A stretch of DNA of 64,000 nucleotides from positions 64,488,159 to 64,552,158 of the forward strand of contig CM049313.1 in NCBI GenBank assembly GCA_026874595.1, read 5' to 3'. Below the pieces are notes generated by a model. It searched no databases. It worked only from the letters and a program-made list of their open reading frames with translations, and had not been told where the DNA came from. Positions 12,877 to 24,500 of this stretch are shown here, one piece after another (position 1 is the stretch's first letter; each line of letters begins with the position of its first letter). Origin of the DNA: Sipunculus nudus (lineage: Eukaryota; Annelida; Sipuncula; Golfingiida; Sipunculidae). The position numbers and the translations under genes are program-made.

Positions 12877-15800
12877 TTACACTCCCCCCGTTCCGCTGGT
12901 TTTGAAGCATGGCACGTCAGGAACAGGCTGCAAAGATAATACAAAAATTTGTGCAAGAATTGCGCTCATGAACACCTTTCTAATATTACGACACTGCAAG
13001 CACTTTTTGTTCATTTGAATCATTGTTAACCACAACAATTAATCATTATCAACAACAATGTATTCAACATAACCTTTAACGCGAAAAATATTCAATAAGT
13101 TTTTTTGTTCAGTTATTAGTTTCAACTTAGATTTGAGACTTAGAGATTAACAATAACAGTGAGGATTATACAAAAAAAAATACATGTGATAAGTAATGCA
13201 GTAAAAAAAACCTGTTCAATTGATACTAACCTTTCTTGGCCTGCGGAGTGGTTTTCGTTTCGTCCTTGTGACGTTCAGTTCAACCCTAGGGAGTTGACAT
13301 CGGTGTGGAGACGCCTTCACAGCTCTGGGCCTGCGCAATGGTTTTCTTGGTGGCACAATGCCGTCAACTTCCGGGCGCTGGAGTTGTTGTGGATACACGA
13401 CCGTTACCTTCATCTTGTGAAAGCATTTATTCAAACTGAAGTTTAGGGCCAGTCCATCAAGCGATGACGTCACGTAGGTTTTAGTGAAGGCGGACATTTT
13501 GGGAGCAGTTGTGGTTGTCACGTCACGTGGTTCGACCAGATTATGACCTGCCATTTGTAGAACTGATTCAGAGTGCGTGCATGAAGAAGTAACAATGTTG
13601 TTAGAGGTAATTTGACACGGGCTTTCGTTATTGTTCTCGGCTTCAATGGCGCCGTCTGCAGGAACATCATTATCACACGGAATTTTTCGGGAGGGATCAC
13701 AAGCGTTCACGTTAAATGTATGATCTTGCCGGTAGATGTCAGTAACTAAAATGGGTTTGTTCTCCTCGCATTTTGTTGCTGGTTCGAATGTTGAATAGGG
13801 CGTTTCTGTGACCATCGCTTTGGATTTGTTTTCGGACAGTCCTTGTGGTGCCTGTTCAGTACTGAATGTTTCAAGTGAGGCCTCGGCGACGCTGTAATCA
13901 ATAGGCGAGATCAAAGGCTTTCTCCCAAAATCATCACTAAATATCTCGTCCACACTCAACTCGACAGGGCTGATTGATAGCTCGCGAGCTTGACCATAGA
14001 GGTCAGCACCAGAGATGAGTGGATCATGCACAGTGGACACCGTGTTACATGCATCGACTGTCTCTGGACTACAACATTTCTCGCGCGTAATAGACTGAAC
14101 GTCCTCACAAAACACATCATTGTGACAGTCGGTTTCCTTAATGGTTTGGTTTTTAGTATTTCCCTCTCCAAGTGTCAAAAAATCACACGTTAATCCTGAC
14201 TGTGCAGAACACACAGGCCAAAGGCACGCAGATGGAGACAGGGATGTACTCCTAGAGTCCGTTCTATTATTGCTCGAATTTATAACGTCATACAGGCCGG
14301 TAGCAACGTAACCTCTGACAAGTTTACACGCCTCGATGATTGGCTCTAACACTGGCTCGCCAGCCCCTTCAAGTTCATCTAACTTTTTCTTGAGCAGAAA
14401 GAGCAGAACATCTTTATCCTTGGACGAGTCGCTCAGAACATCCGCAGGTCCGAAAGTCTGAGTCTCTGCAAAAATAAATAAAAATTAAAGTGATTGTAAA
14501 GTGATTGTCAATGAGAAGATTTATTTATATTCAGATATATTCAGACACTACGTACATTATAAACAAATTTTGTCTTTTTTTCAAATGTGATACTGACCTG
14601 ACATTCTATACAGTTGTGAAAAAATAAGTTTGAAAAGTAAGGATAAACTATTTTCTATTAATTTTATTTTACGCTTCTGCTTTAAGTATCAGTTTCGAAG
14701 AGAGATAGGGGTGAGAGGGAGGGAGGCAGGCAGACAGGCACCAAGAAAAAGACAATGATATTTAAACCACAGATATATTAAATGACGCAACGTCCTAAAA
14801 ATTACATATAGAAAAGTATCATTCACACAAATAATATTCCGAGAGAAAGGGACAATAAATGCATTGGATTGCTAAATTATTTGCATCATGCGTGAAGGGG
14901 TGAGAGAAAATGATTGAACATTAATAAATATATACCTGCATCGGCAACAGAAGGCGCTGAAGATCGGGAAACGCGTTGGTGTTTTGTCAACAACAGTTGT
15001 TTCTCTGCAAACAAAACAATTCTCATGAATGTTGAGCAATGTGGATTAAAGTCACAACTGCGAGAAAAAATGATGATATGGCCAAATAGGGTATGGATCT
15101 TGGGCAATCTTTTTCAAAAGTCAGTGTGGGTGGGCTTTTTTTTACCTTGTTTTGTATGTTTCGATGTCATATAATCAGGAAAAAGCATGATAATAACAGA
15201 ATTAGTTTGCTTAATAACAATCTCGATCGATCGACAGAGAGGAGATACAAATACTAAAAGTACTACCTTAGTTGAGGCATGTGCTTAACTGAGTGTAGTT
15301 ATACATAATTATTTATGATCCTGACATATTTGTTTAACATTGATAATTGATGAATGAAAATAAAATACTTACCAGCTTCATCGATAGAGGGCGCTGCAGA
15401 TCGGAGCAACGACTCATCTGCGTTCTTCGACTTCTCTTCTTCTGCAAATAAATAAAATGGATAAATTAATTTAAAAAATTATGATGATCAACATGGTGTT
15501 TGAACATATACAACATGTGAAGCAAATATTTTTAATGCTGAATTATGTAACTATTATGAAAAAGAGTATTGTAAAAAACCAACGGTAGGAATGTGCCAAC
15601 TGGTCCAATCATCAAATAAATTTTTTAACTACTTTGCTGAATGAACTAAGGGCATAAGCAAAATAAAACTAAGAAATTTATCAAATAGTTACCGGTAATA
15701 GCGATGCTTTTCTTGTCCTCCTCCACATAATCAATATTTCTCCCACTAGGGGCGCCACTGTCGATTTCCGCGGTATATTGATTCATCTTCTCTGATCTTC

Positions 15801-16386
15801 CCTCCTTGCTTCTTTCCGGGTCGGATCCAGCTTTTTCCAGTGATGAAGTTGACTGATAATTCATATCTCCTGTCTTGTTTCCATTACACATTTCCAATGG
15901 ACCTATTGCGCCACCTGTCCGACGAGTCCCACGTGAGACAGATTTACTTGCTTGACGTACTTTAGCAGATGTTTTGTTTAGACCGTTTATGTAGGCGTCA
16001 TTCCAACAGGAAACCCGGGCTTTGTTCGGTCGTCTGCTGGAAACCGTAGATGCATCTTCTACTGTCGCACGCAATAAACATTTGTTCTTTTTCTTTGGGC
16101 TGACTTTAGTTTTGATATCACAATGAGTGCTTTTCGTTTTAGTTTTACACGGTTTAACTTTAGAGTTCACTTTATTTTGAGAAGACACAATATCAGAGTC
16201 ACGTGACTTACGATCACTAACACGATCAAGTCTGAGCCTCTTTCCTGGTTTCTCCGTAACTGTCGTCTGCTCGGCTGTGTCACTTTCGGCGCCTTTTTTC
16301 TTTATTTTGCCGAAAGCCCTGATACTCTGCTGACGCTTGTCCTTTGTCCTTTCAGAAGTGACAAATTTTCTCTTACGACAAGACAT
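12877..16386 (-). CDS. Gene copy B of an unrecognised three-copy family (intact, 705 aa predicted)
   Basis: I do not recognise the family. Coding exons on the minus strand are 16386-15693, 15441-15373, 15004-14936, 14465-13231 and 12927-12877, summing to 2118 bp with all phases consistent and all introns GT-AG. The 5' untranslated part of exon 2 begins at 16626 (TATACAG|GAATAC, conserved in copy C), and exon 1 is non-coding near 17735-17662. The protein is mostly polar and probably disordered. It has a basic N-terminus with a PIP-box-like QQSIRAFG (residues 19-26) and several Lys clusters, then ARVSCWND. Two 23-residue repeats from the micro-exons end RSAAPSIDEAG and RSSAPSVADAG. A likely amphipathic helix (DVLLFLLKKKLDELEG) opens the large exon, and PLRRPR occurs twice near the C-terminus. 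The last exon encodes PVPDVPCFKTSGTGGV and a stop. A nuclear location is a guess from the basic motifs. Confidence 0.75.
14936..15441 (-). other. Two repeated micro-exons of copy B
   Basis: Exons 15441-15373 and 15004-14936 are each exactly 69 bp (23 codons) and phase 1 at both ends. They share the layout E[EK][EQ]..., then RS[AS]APS, then [EA][DA]AG at the donor. They differ in the first half and match in the second, so the repeated part is the 3' half next to the donor. Confidence 0.75.
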
Positions 16387-17331
16387 GATTCCGATGGACA
16401 GAATATAATATATATAATGTCACCCAGCGAAAGAAATAGATGGGCAGATGGTTGGTATTTTTATCAAGGATTTCCAACAAAGATTACACTGTTGGCTATC
16501 AGTCTCCACGTGGTCGATTTGTGTAAACTTCGGTCTTATTCGATATGTGACCACGTTCGCGTTATCCGTGGGGTGCTTATAGATAATCCCAGAATTGCTA
16601 TATTCACCAGTCTTACTGTTGTATTCCTGTATAAAATATAAATAATGTAGATTTAATACAAATGCAAAAATTATTTAAATTATACACAAATTTAACTTAC
16701 ATTTTTTTACGAATTTAAACACGAATGTGAAAACAAATTATACAAATTAAAATTCATCTAAAAAGTATGATAAGCATAATACTAAGTGACAAATGAAAGT
16801 GGGCTTGCAATTATAAAAAAAATATATAAAAAATTCTAAACCAGCCTATGGATATGTGATGTTGGTGTAGGGCAAAGACTTTCTCCCTTCCAGCCATAAC
16901 CCAGTCGAAAATATATATAATGTATTGTGTGTTTTTTTTTAATTTCAGTATATTGATAGTTATGAATAAATATACAGGTATATGAAAATGCCCTCCTAAA
17001 CCCTCATCCAAGGATCGGTTCGACAGTCGACATATATTTGCATATTCATATTTATGCCTATATTATACGCTATTATATGTCCAACTTGTGATTTCACAAC
17101 TTTCGCAAAGAATCTAAATTGCATAATTTTATCATTTTAAGTGATATACCCAGTGATTCAAGATAAAAGGCTAGGCATGGACAGGGATGGTTGCTAGGTG
17201 TTTGCTAGGACGATTATCAGTAAAATATTTTTTTTGATCCTCAATTCTTGATCGTTTATTTATCATAACAACTTTATCTTACAATTCACTAGTGTATAAC
17301 TACAAAACCAGACATGAACAGCATTATCTAA

Positions 17332-17545
17332 AGACATGCTTTCATCCCCCAAAATGAAGAGCCTAAAAATTAAGGAGGGTCGTTAAATAAGTATTAAGTC
17401 TCTTAACCTATATTACTTGTATAATAGCAGATGAAGTAAAGTGTAGACAAGCTTCCGACCCCAAAATTATAGAGGCTAAAATTAATGGGGGTAGTTTAAT
17501 ATGAGTTAAGTCTCGTTACCTATATTAAGTATCTTACTGAAGAAG
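17332..17545. repeat. Two-copy tandem repeat (~114 bp)
   Basis: Two diverged copies begin near 17332 and 17445. Both carry CCCCAAAAT, a TAAAAATTAA-like word, a G-run, and TTAAGTCTC followed by ACCTATATTA. They lie in intron 1 of copy B. Confidence 0.55.
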
Positions 17546-17661
17546 ATACAGGGCACGAAGTTCTGTGGGTAATTCAGATAAAATGTGAGTTATTTATCAT
17601 ACTACATACGGACATATAAAACATTTAAGAATTCAAAAACAAACAAATGTAATATTCTTAC

Positions 17662-18115
17662 CGTATTTCAGAAGTCCGCCTGTAACAAGACGCTGTATAC
17701 TGCTAGCATTCAGCCTAGAGCTGACTGTACAACAATGTGCTGTGTGAGACACCTTTGGCACTATATATACCCTCTATATAGAACAGCCGAGAAGACCACT
17801 TCAAGAATTAACAGGCTAAGGACGTCGTGAGTTCGTTAACGACAACCTCCACCTCGTCAGATAACCGAGCCGACCTCCGTTCTCCAGCTGGGTGGGGTGA
17901 GCTACCCCGCCCCTGTTATCCAGATGGGGTAACTGTCCCCGGCCAGCCGAGGTGACCACGCCATGACTTAACAAGCGGCGGACATATACAGCTCGTTAAC
18001 GACAACCTCCAACTCGTCAGATAAACGAGCCGACCCCCAGACCAGAGCTGGGTTGGGCTACCCCGCCCCCATTACCAGGGCAACTGTCCCTTACCATCAG
18101 AGGCGATTATCAAAA
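17662..18115 (-). promoter_or_regulatory. Promoter and non-coding first exon of copy B
   Basis: The minus strand shows a TATATATA box (17769-17762), then about 75 bp ending at the donor ATACG|GTAAGA (17662). Two tandem ~159-bp modules lie upstream, marked by GCCGAGAAGACCAC (about 17787) and GCCGAGGTGACCACG (about 17946) on the plus strand. Both modules hold CTCGTCAGATAA.CGAG, a short inverted repeat enclosing a GATA-like AGATAA site, and GC-box-like CCCCGCCCC. The same modules precede copies A and C, so common regulation is likely. Confidence 0.65.
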
Positions 18116-18234
18116 GTTTGAGGAACAGCTTGTGCTGGGTAATTACTTCAGATTCTAATAGGCTCGTTCAGGACTGGCGATAACGACTTCAAACTGGACT
18201 ACCACAAAAGATAGACTAGATGATACATTGATAC

Positions 18235-18790
18235 TTTTATTTTATACAATTAATGGTTTTACACAGTACATGTCTATATCCACTTGATCCAAAACCACTC
18301 AAAATTCAAATTTACTATATATTTTATATTTTTGGTTTAACAAAAGCAATATCAGCGTACACTTCACATAATTACACGAACTAGTGTGAGGTTTTGGAAA
18401 AACAAATAATCAGTAATTTTTTACTCATAATCAAAGCCAATAAAACTTGCAAAAGTAAAAACACAAATGGTCTCAGTTATCCATTATTTAGGAAACCACG
18501 ATAGTTTTACACGATCTGTTTAAGTGTAGTTATCTTTTTTCTGCAGAGTGTTATGCCTACTTCTGCACCTTAGCAGGTTTAACTTATAAAAAATAATTAA
18601 GTGGAGTCATAAATTTATTTTAAAAATATTATAATATTATTTATTTATTATCATTATTATTTTTGGGTGGGGTGGGGGCTTTGTCCTCCTGATCATTTAG
18701 TTGGGGGGGGGGGCTTCGCCCAGGGAAATTTTTTTTACCGGGGGGAGGGGTTTGGCCGTACCTTTTAATAATCACAATTTTTAAGTTTTA
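18235..18790 (+). repeat. Dispersed repeat, copy 1
   Basis: Alignable in the same orientation with 30520-31000: ATTAATGGTT..ACA, TGTCTATAT, TTCAAATT.ACTATATATT, then CTTCACATAATT, TCTGCAC, AGCAGGTTT and a closing G-rich run. Its orientation does not follow the inverted orientation of gene copies B and C. Confidence 0.55.
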
Positions 18791-21130
18791 ATCTCATCGT
18801 GTACCACAAGATATTCAAAAATTTTGAATTTACGGGATCGTACATAATATTATTATTCTTGCATGATGAAGTCTCACCATCCAAACTGACAAGTGTAAAC
18901 AAATTAAATATTCCTCACACTGTTTGGAAATTGTCTTTGCTGCTCCCTAGAACATTACTGTCCTTGTGTTGTAAATACTTGATTTCCCCTGTTCTTTCCT
19001 CGAATGTACATGTGCTTATGGAGAGATAACGAGGGGACTTGGGAATGGGATAATGTGATGAGATAATCACTAAATATTGTTGCTTTGCAACTGTAGTATT
19101 ATAGGTAAAAATAATGGGTAATTTTTGGGCTCTTGTTATAAAATATTGTCTTTGTTTATGCAACTGTTCAAGCAACAATTAATATAACGCCAATGGTCTG
19201 GTTTAAAGCATTATTTTCATGAAAGGAGTTGTCCGCATTTAATGTGTTAAGTGGTTAGATAATTTGTCTGTTGGGGGAATAAACATAAATAGGTATGGAA
19301 TAGTCCACAGTTTGGAGAACTAATGCATGATTAAATTTTGTGACAATTTCGTTACAAATTGTAACTTATATTTAACAGGTTTACAATCGTCTGGCGAGTA
19401 AAGGTAACCGGTTACATGACCTTAAATATAGAGATATGGATTGGTTTTATAATTATTGAATGGAAATGAATGTATAATATGTATTGTTGACATAGTAGGC
19501 GAGTATTGATGAAAAAAAGGTTACACGACGTGCAAAAGTGGAAACGCAGCTTAATCAAACCATTTAGGCCTAAATGGTCACTCTATACTCACAACTACTC
19601 TGCTTGTGTAGGGATGAGATTGTAACGGGATTGCGGCCATTTCCTGTATCCGTATCTGGTTCAATATAAATTTGAACTGAATCAGCTTTTCCTTGTAAAA
19701 AGGTCTACATTTCCATAACACTTCTAACATTCATTAATCCATGTTATAACTGATGGCGGAAATGTCCGATTCTTGTCTCGAAGTGTCGGGAACGATGCCA
19801 AGACTGTTCTAAGGGGGGGGGGGGGGGGGGGGTCATTTTTCATTTTCTCATTATAAGGGGAATTTTGCGAAGTCTCTATCTCACCGCGATCTGTCAACTA
19901 GTACACTTATGGTATCCAGCGGGAGCCGTCACAACCCGACTCAGCAGACAATCGAATAATTGGGCTGGTAAGCCTACTCAAGTCGTGATACAAGTTATAT
20001 CGAGGAATGTATCGCAGTGGTCTTGCATCAGGTTGCATTCATATTGTGGTAAACGGCCCATAATCTCAATATTAAGCTAAAAATAATGAATTTACACAAT
20101 AGTATACATGTCAACTCACAACCCAAACTGAAACACCGTCTCCATGGACACGGGTCATTTCCTGTATCGCCTGTAAGATGCCTGCGTCCTGTAACCCGTA
20201 CGAGCCATGCTTGTGTTCATGCATGCGGTCTTAAATTCAACAAACACGCCAAGGGGTTTGCCAATGTGCTGGGTTAAAACAAAATTTTTCTCGCTCATGT
20301 TTGGTATTATTAAAAACTACACAAAAAATGCTAACGATTGGTCTGGATTATGTTGATTGACAGTGTATATTTAGGCCATGAAGCGTCGGAAATGACGAAA
20401 TTATTTGCATCTTTATAAGGCCTTATAATGCGTTCCTCAGACTTAGATGTAATGACACTCTGGCGCCAGTAATCTGGTCGCAATGCCAGAGGGTAGACAT
20501 GACGCCAATCCAGCGGGTGAACTCGACCCATAGAAAACCTGTAACCCGGCTGAAGTCGGAGATGTCCCAACGCAAGAACGGGAAATATTATGGTTTATTA
20601 TAATATACAGAGCTGAACACTAAAGGTCAATGCCCTAACCATGACACCAACACGCTCGGGTTAAAACACACGCAAGTAAAACATAAAAAAAAATGAAGAT
20701 ATTATCATTATTAAACTCAGGAACCCTTTTGGGACAGTTTGATAATGCACTGAGAAAATACAGTAGTGAATGCACTAGTAATTGTTTTTTTTTTCATAGT
20801 TCCCTAACATCTTTTGAAGGTCGATGACGTCATGATTTTGTTTTTGTTCACTTGAGAAACATTCATTTGGGTTAAAATGTTGAGATTTTTTACATTTTCG
20901 GCGTTTCGCGAGGGCTCCATTTTCGCGATTTCACATTACAAAAGACCTTAGAAAAATAAAATATTAATTGCACAAAATCATATTAACAAATATATGAACA
21001 ATATAGAGGTCTGGGGAGTAATTGGGGGGGGGGGGGGTAATTGTCTAGGGTTTAGTTGTCCATTTTTTAATGCTAATTTTACTAAGTATATGTACATCTT
21101 CAGCAATTTATTCCGGATTCGGTCTGTTTG
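18791..21130. other. Gene-free stretch
   Basis: I recognise no exon or element here. It contains poly-G runs at about 19815-19832 and 21025-21038, and one TGACGTCA octamer near 20825. Short open frames have no familiar motif. Confidence 0.4.
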
Positions 21131-21139
21131 CCGTTATAA

Positions 21140-21425
21140 CACGCTTATTCTCAGGTAACGTTTTTGTCCTAGTGGCAACCAGGCCTGGTGACCGCTGCAC
21201 CCTGGATGTGTAATCGTTCCCATTGCTGGGTCATACCACCAAGGAACCCCCGAAAGGTATTTGCGAGTGAAGTACGGCCGTTTGGCACGACCGTCTAATT
21301 AAGCAGGCAGCATGCTCACCGTTGGTGCGGGTCGATCGTGAAAAATCTCACCGCCTCGGCTGAGATTCGAACTCACGATCTCCCGGCTTTGAGTCAAATG
21401 CTCTAAAGCTGAGCCACAGAATCCG
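21140..21425 (-). mobile_element. tRNA-derived SINE
   Basis: The minus strand has a tRNA-like head (about 21425-21350) with A-box-like TGGCTCAGCTTTAGAGC and B-box GAGTTCGAATCTC, the internal RNA polymerase III promoter. It is followed by a ~200-bp unrelated body ending near CAGGCCTGGTTGCCA. The head does not fold into a full tRNA, so a SINE fits better than a tRNA gene. It lies just downstream of the PGRP stop codon, on the same strand. Confidence 0.65.
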
Positions 21426-21534
21426 TTATCCTAGCACTATAGTTGAAACCCGGACACATTGCTAGTGGGAATTAGTCAGAAACATGAACAAGAACAGAAG
21501 TTTTATGAGGCGTCATGTATTGAAATGCGGCTTG

Positions 21535-24500
21535 TTAGCAGGTTCCCCAACCAAAATTAGGCCAGCTCGCCATGTCGGCGTACAATGCGTCCCCCGGGCA
21601 TGAAGTGGATCCACAGTCGCGGTGACCAGCCAGATTATAGCCGCCCCTGATGTGACCCTGAAATTACAAAAGAAATATGAAACTCTTCATTTCTTATACT
21701 TACTAGAAAACAGTAAAGGTAAGGATCGCATATAAGACTCTGATATCATTCTGGTCCAAAATTTTACCTCATACCTTCAAACTTTGGTGTCGCTACGTAC
21801 TTGAAATACTATGTATCGGAGCTGAGAGATATGTGGGTCATGGTTGCATGAACCCATAGGCGTCAATATAATGGAGGGGGGTATACCCTGCTACCGATTT
21901 TAAGCAAGGAGGGATTCGCAATGTAAACAACCCCCTGCTTTTCGTAGAATAATATTTCTAATTTAAAAAAGAAATATATTAATATTTAGAATAAAAGACT
22001 TTTTTCTTACATTTCTGAGGGTACTATGAAATAGCATGTATCAAAACTTTATTTTTAGAATAAACCTATATTGGAAACCTTATTTTTTAATTAAATATTT
22101 TATATGTGTGTGTTTATAAACGATTAATCCCAACTTACCATCCTACTAAGCCGAGTCATCCTCCCCCCCTACCCACACACACACTTGAAGATAAATTGAC
22201 GCCCCTGTGCCAACCAACAGGTTATCATATATTTATATATATCTATAAAATTGCAACTATATATACTTAGTTTAGTTGTTTTTTGCAAGCATAGGTACCT
22301 TAAAAAAATATGAGTGTGTGTATGGGGGGGGGGGGGATATATACCCTCTATTCTTATCGATTGTTATAAGTGGTTATCGATGGTTAATGTTGGTTAACTT
22401 GGGTTATTGGACTTAATCAATGGATATTGGTGGTTATCGATTGCTATCGGTGGTTATCGATTGTTATTAGTGGTTATCAATGTTATTGATGGTTATCTAT
22501 GGTTATTGATTATTATCGGTGGTTATTGGTGTTTATTGATGGTTAATGGTGGTTATCGATGGTTATTGGCGGTTATCAATGGTTATTGGTGGTTTCCGAC
22601 GGTTATTGGTCGTTATGTGGTGATTATGATTTGTACTTACCCGATCCACTCCGCATTGGATCATGTCTCTTACAGCTTGACGGGCTGCACTGTTTGGCGG
22701 ACTGCTGGTAAAAGTCCCCATGACGGAAAAACCGTACGATACAGAGTTATAGCCAGCCGTGTGGGCGCCCTGCACGCCCCATCCACGCCCCTCATACACA
22801 CGACCGTCCTCTCCTATCAGAAAGCTGTAGCCGATATCAGCCCATCCTGCAATGCAAAAAAGAAACAACTTAGGTTCACACTGTAGCTAGTAGCAAAGTT
22901 TAACTGATCGTTTTGTAAAAGTGAATAAACAAAATTGTTTTTAGATTTTTTAGGGTTCGATCGTATGCGATGGCGGGGTCAACCATATGGAACGGTCGAG
23001 GTCACAAGGGTGACACAAGCCTGCGATCGTCGTGTAGTGGAACGACAAAGCGGAGGAAAACATGCTCATTGTGTGAACAGTAGAAGTGAAATCGCGTTTG
23101 TTGTTAAGACTCTGTTATTGCAGTTTTGAACTCATTATTGTGACAATCACTCCGCCGTACGAGTATCGACGCCCTCGGCTGCTACGAGTTTTGTGGACTG
23201 TGATGCATCGGCAGGTCTGGTCAGGATAGTGGCAATGTATGTACTATCCTGTTTTGTATACATGGACTGTCGGAAATTAACCTATAATGTGAACTCCTTG
23301 AGCATTACAAACAACTCCTTCTGCGGCCCCAGGAGTTGTCGTCATGTGTTCGGACGGGAGACATCTTTACTTATAAAGCTAAGTATTACCGCTATTACTT
23401 TACGGGTGTCTCACTCGGATAATAACATGGGAATGTAACCAGAACATATCATTTATATCTTGTACATATTATAAAAAAAGAACTTTTGTTATTATAGATA
23501 TTATCGAGTATTGTGGGTCTTTCATGTGTTCGTAAACGTCATTGTGTTTTCATTGTGAAGGAATATGCACAAGCTAGGGTTGCTAAATATACCAACAGGT
23601 TAATTCCCAAGACAGAGCATAAAAAGTTATATAATTATGCCACTGAGCGCAAAAAAAGAGTCGTAAAAGATATACCCCTCTGTACCTTTGCTGTTTCGAG
23701 GTTTTGGGACATGAAATTCAAAACCAGAATGGACTGGGGCTACTTCATACTCCGGCGGCGTAGGTATATTAGGGCCCTGCACGGGGCGGGTTTTGACCCG
23801 CAGCCCACGGGTCCCCGCTTTGGAATGGTACGGAGCGCGGCGTGTTACATCTAAGAAAGTGCGTGGCGGGGCCGGCTGAAAAAAGTCTTATACATGTACC
23901 TACTATACACGTAGTGAGGAGGGATAATATAGTCGTGCAAATCCGTTGGATAAGAAATGTTTCAAATCAACTTACATGAACATGTGTGTTTTTTGGTAAG
24001 TACTTCACGGAAAGAGTAATATTTTGTAAGCATGTGAAATGTAGAAAAAGGTGTTTCCTTTAAATGAAACAATTTTTTTTTATTTCAGATTTTTACAGTT
24101 AAAACAAGTAGTTCCTGTCGCCCCACTGTACCGAACAGGAAAAGTTACGTTTTGATCAGAAACGACCTCTGGCCGGAAAGTGTAGAATTAAACTGGTTTT
24201 ATCGTTGCGATCAGTCCGTATCACAAAACTATTCATGTAGATAAAATTTGCCTTAAATTAACTCCGATACAACGTGTTTCTGTGCCTTTTCACTACATTA
24301 TACCTATGCCACTGGTGTATTTATAAGTGCATTGCGGGGCAAGGACTTCTCTGTCAACAATCCTTAACCAACAGAGTCGCCAACTCTTGCGAGTAGATGC
24401 TGCGCAGAAAGATCTGGGATGCACAGACAGCCTTTGTAGAGAACATTAATTATCATTGTGCCATTGTCATCATGCCAGATCAAGTGTATAATAAAACAGG

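Noticed and set aside
22407-22886. Trp/Gly/Tyr-rich open frame of 159 codons
   Set aside because: It reads across the intron 3 minisatellite and the antisense of PGRP exon 3.
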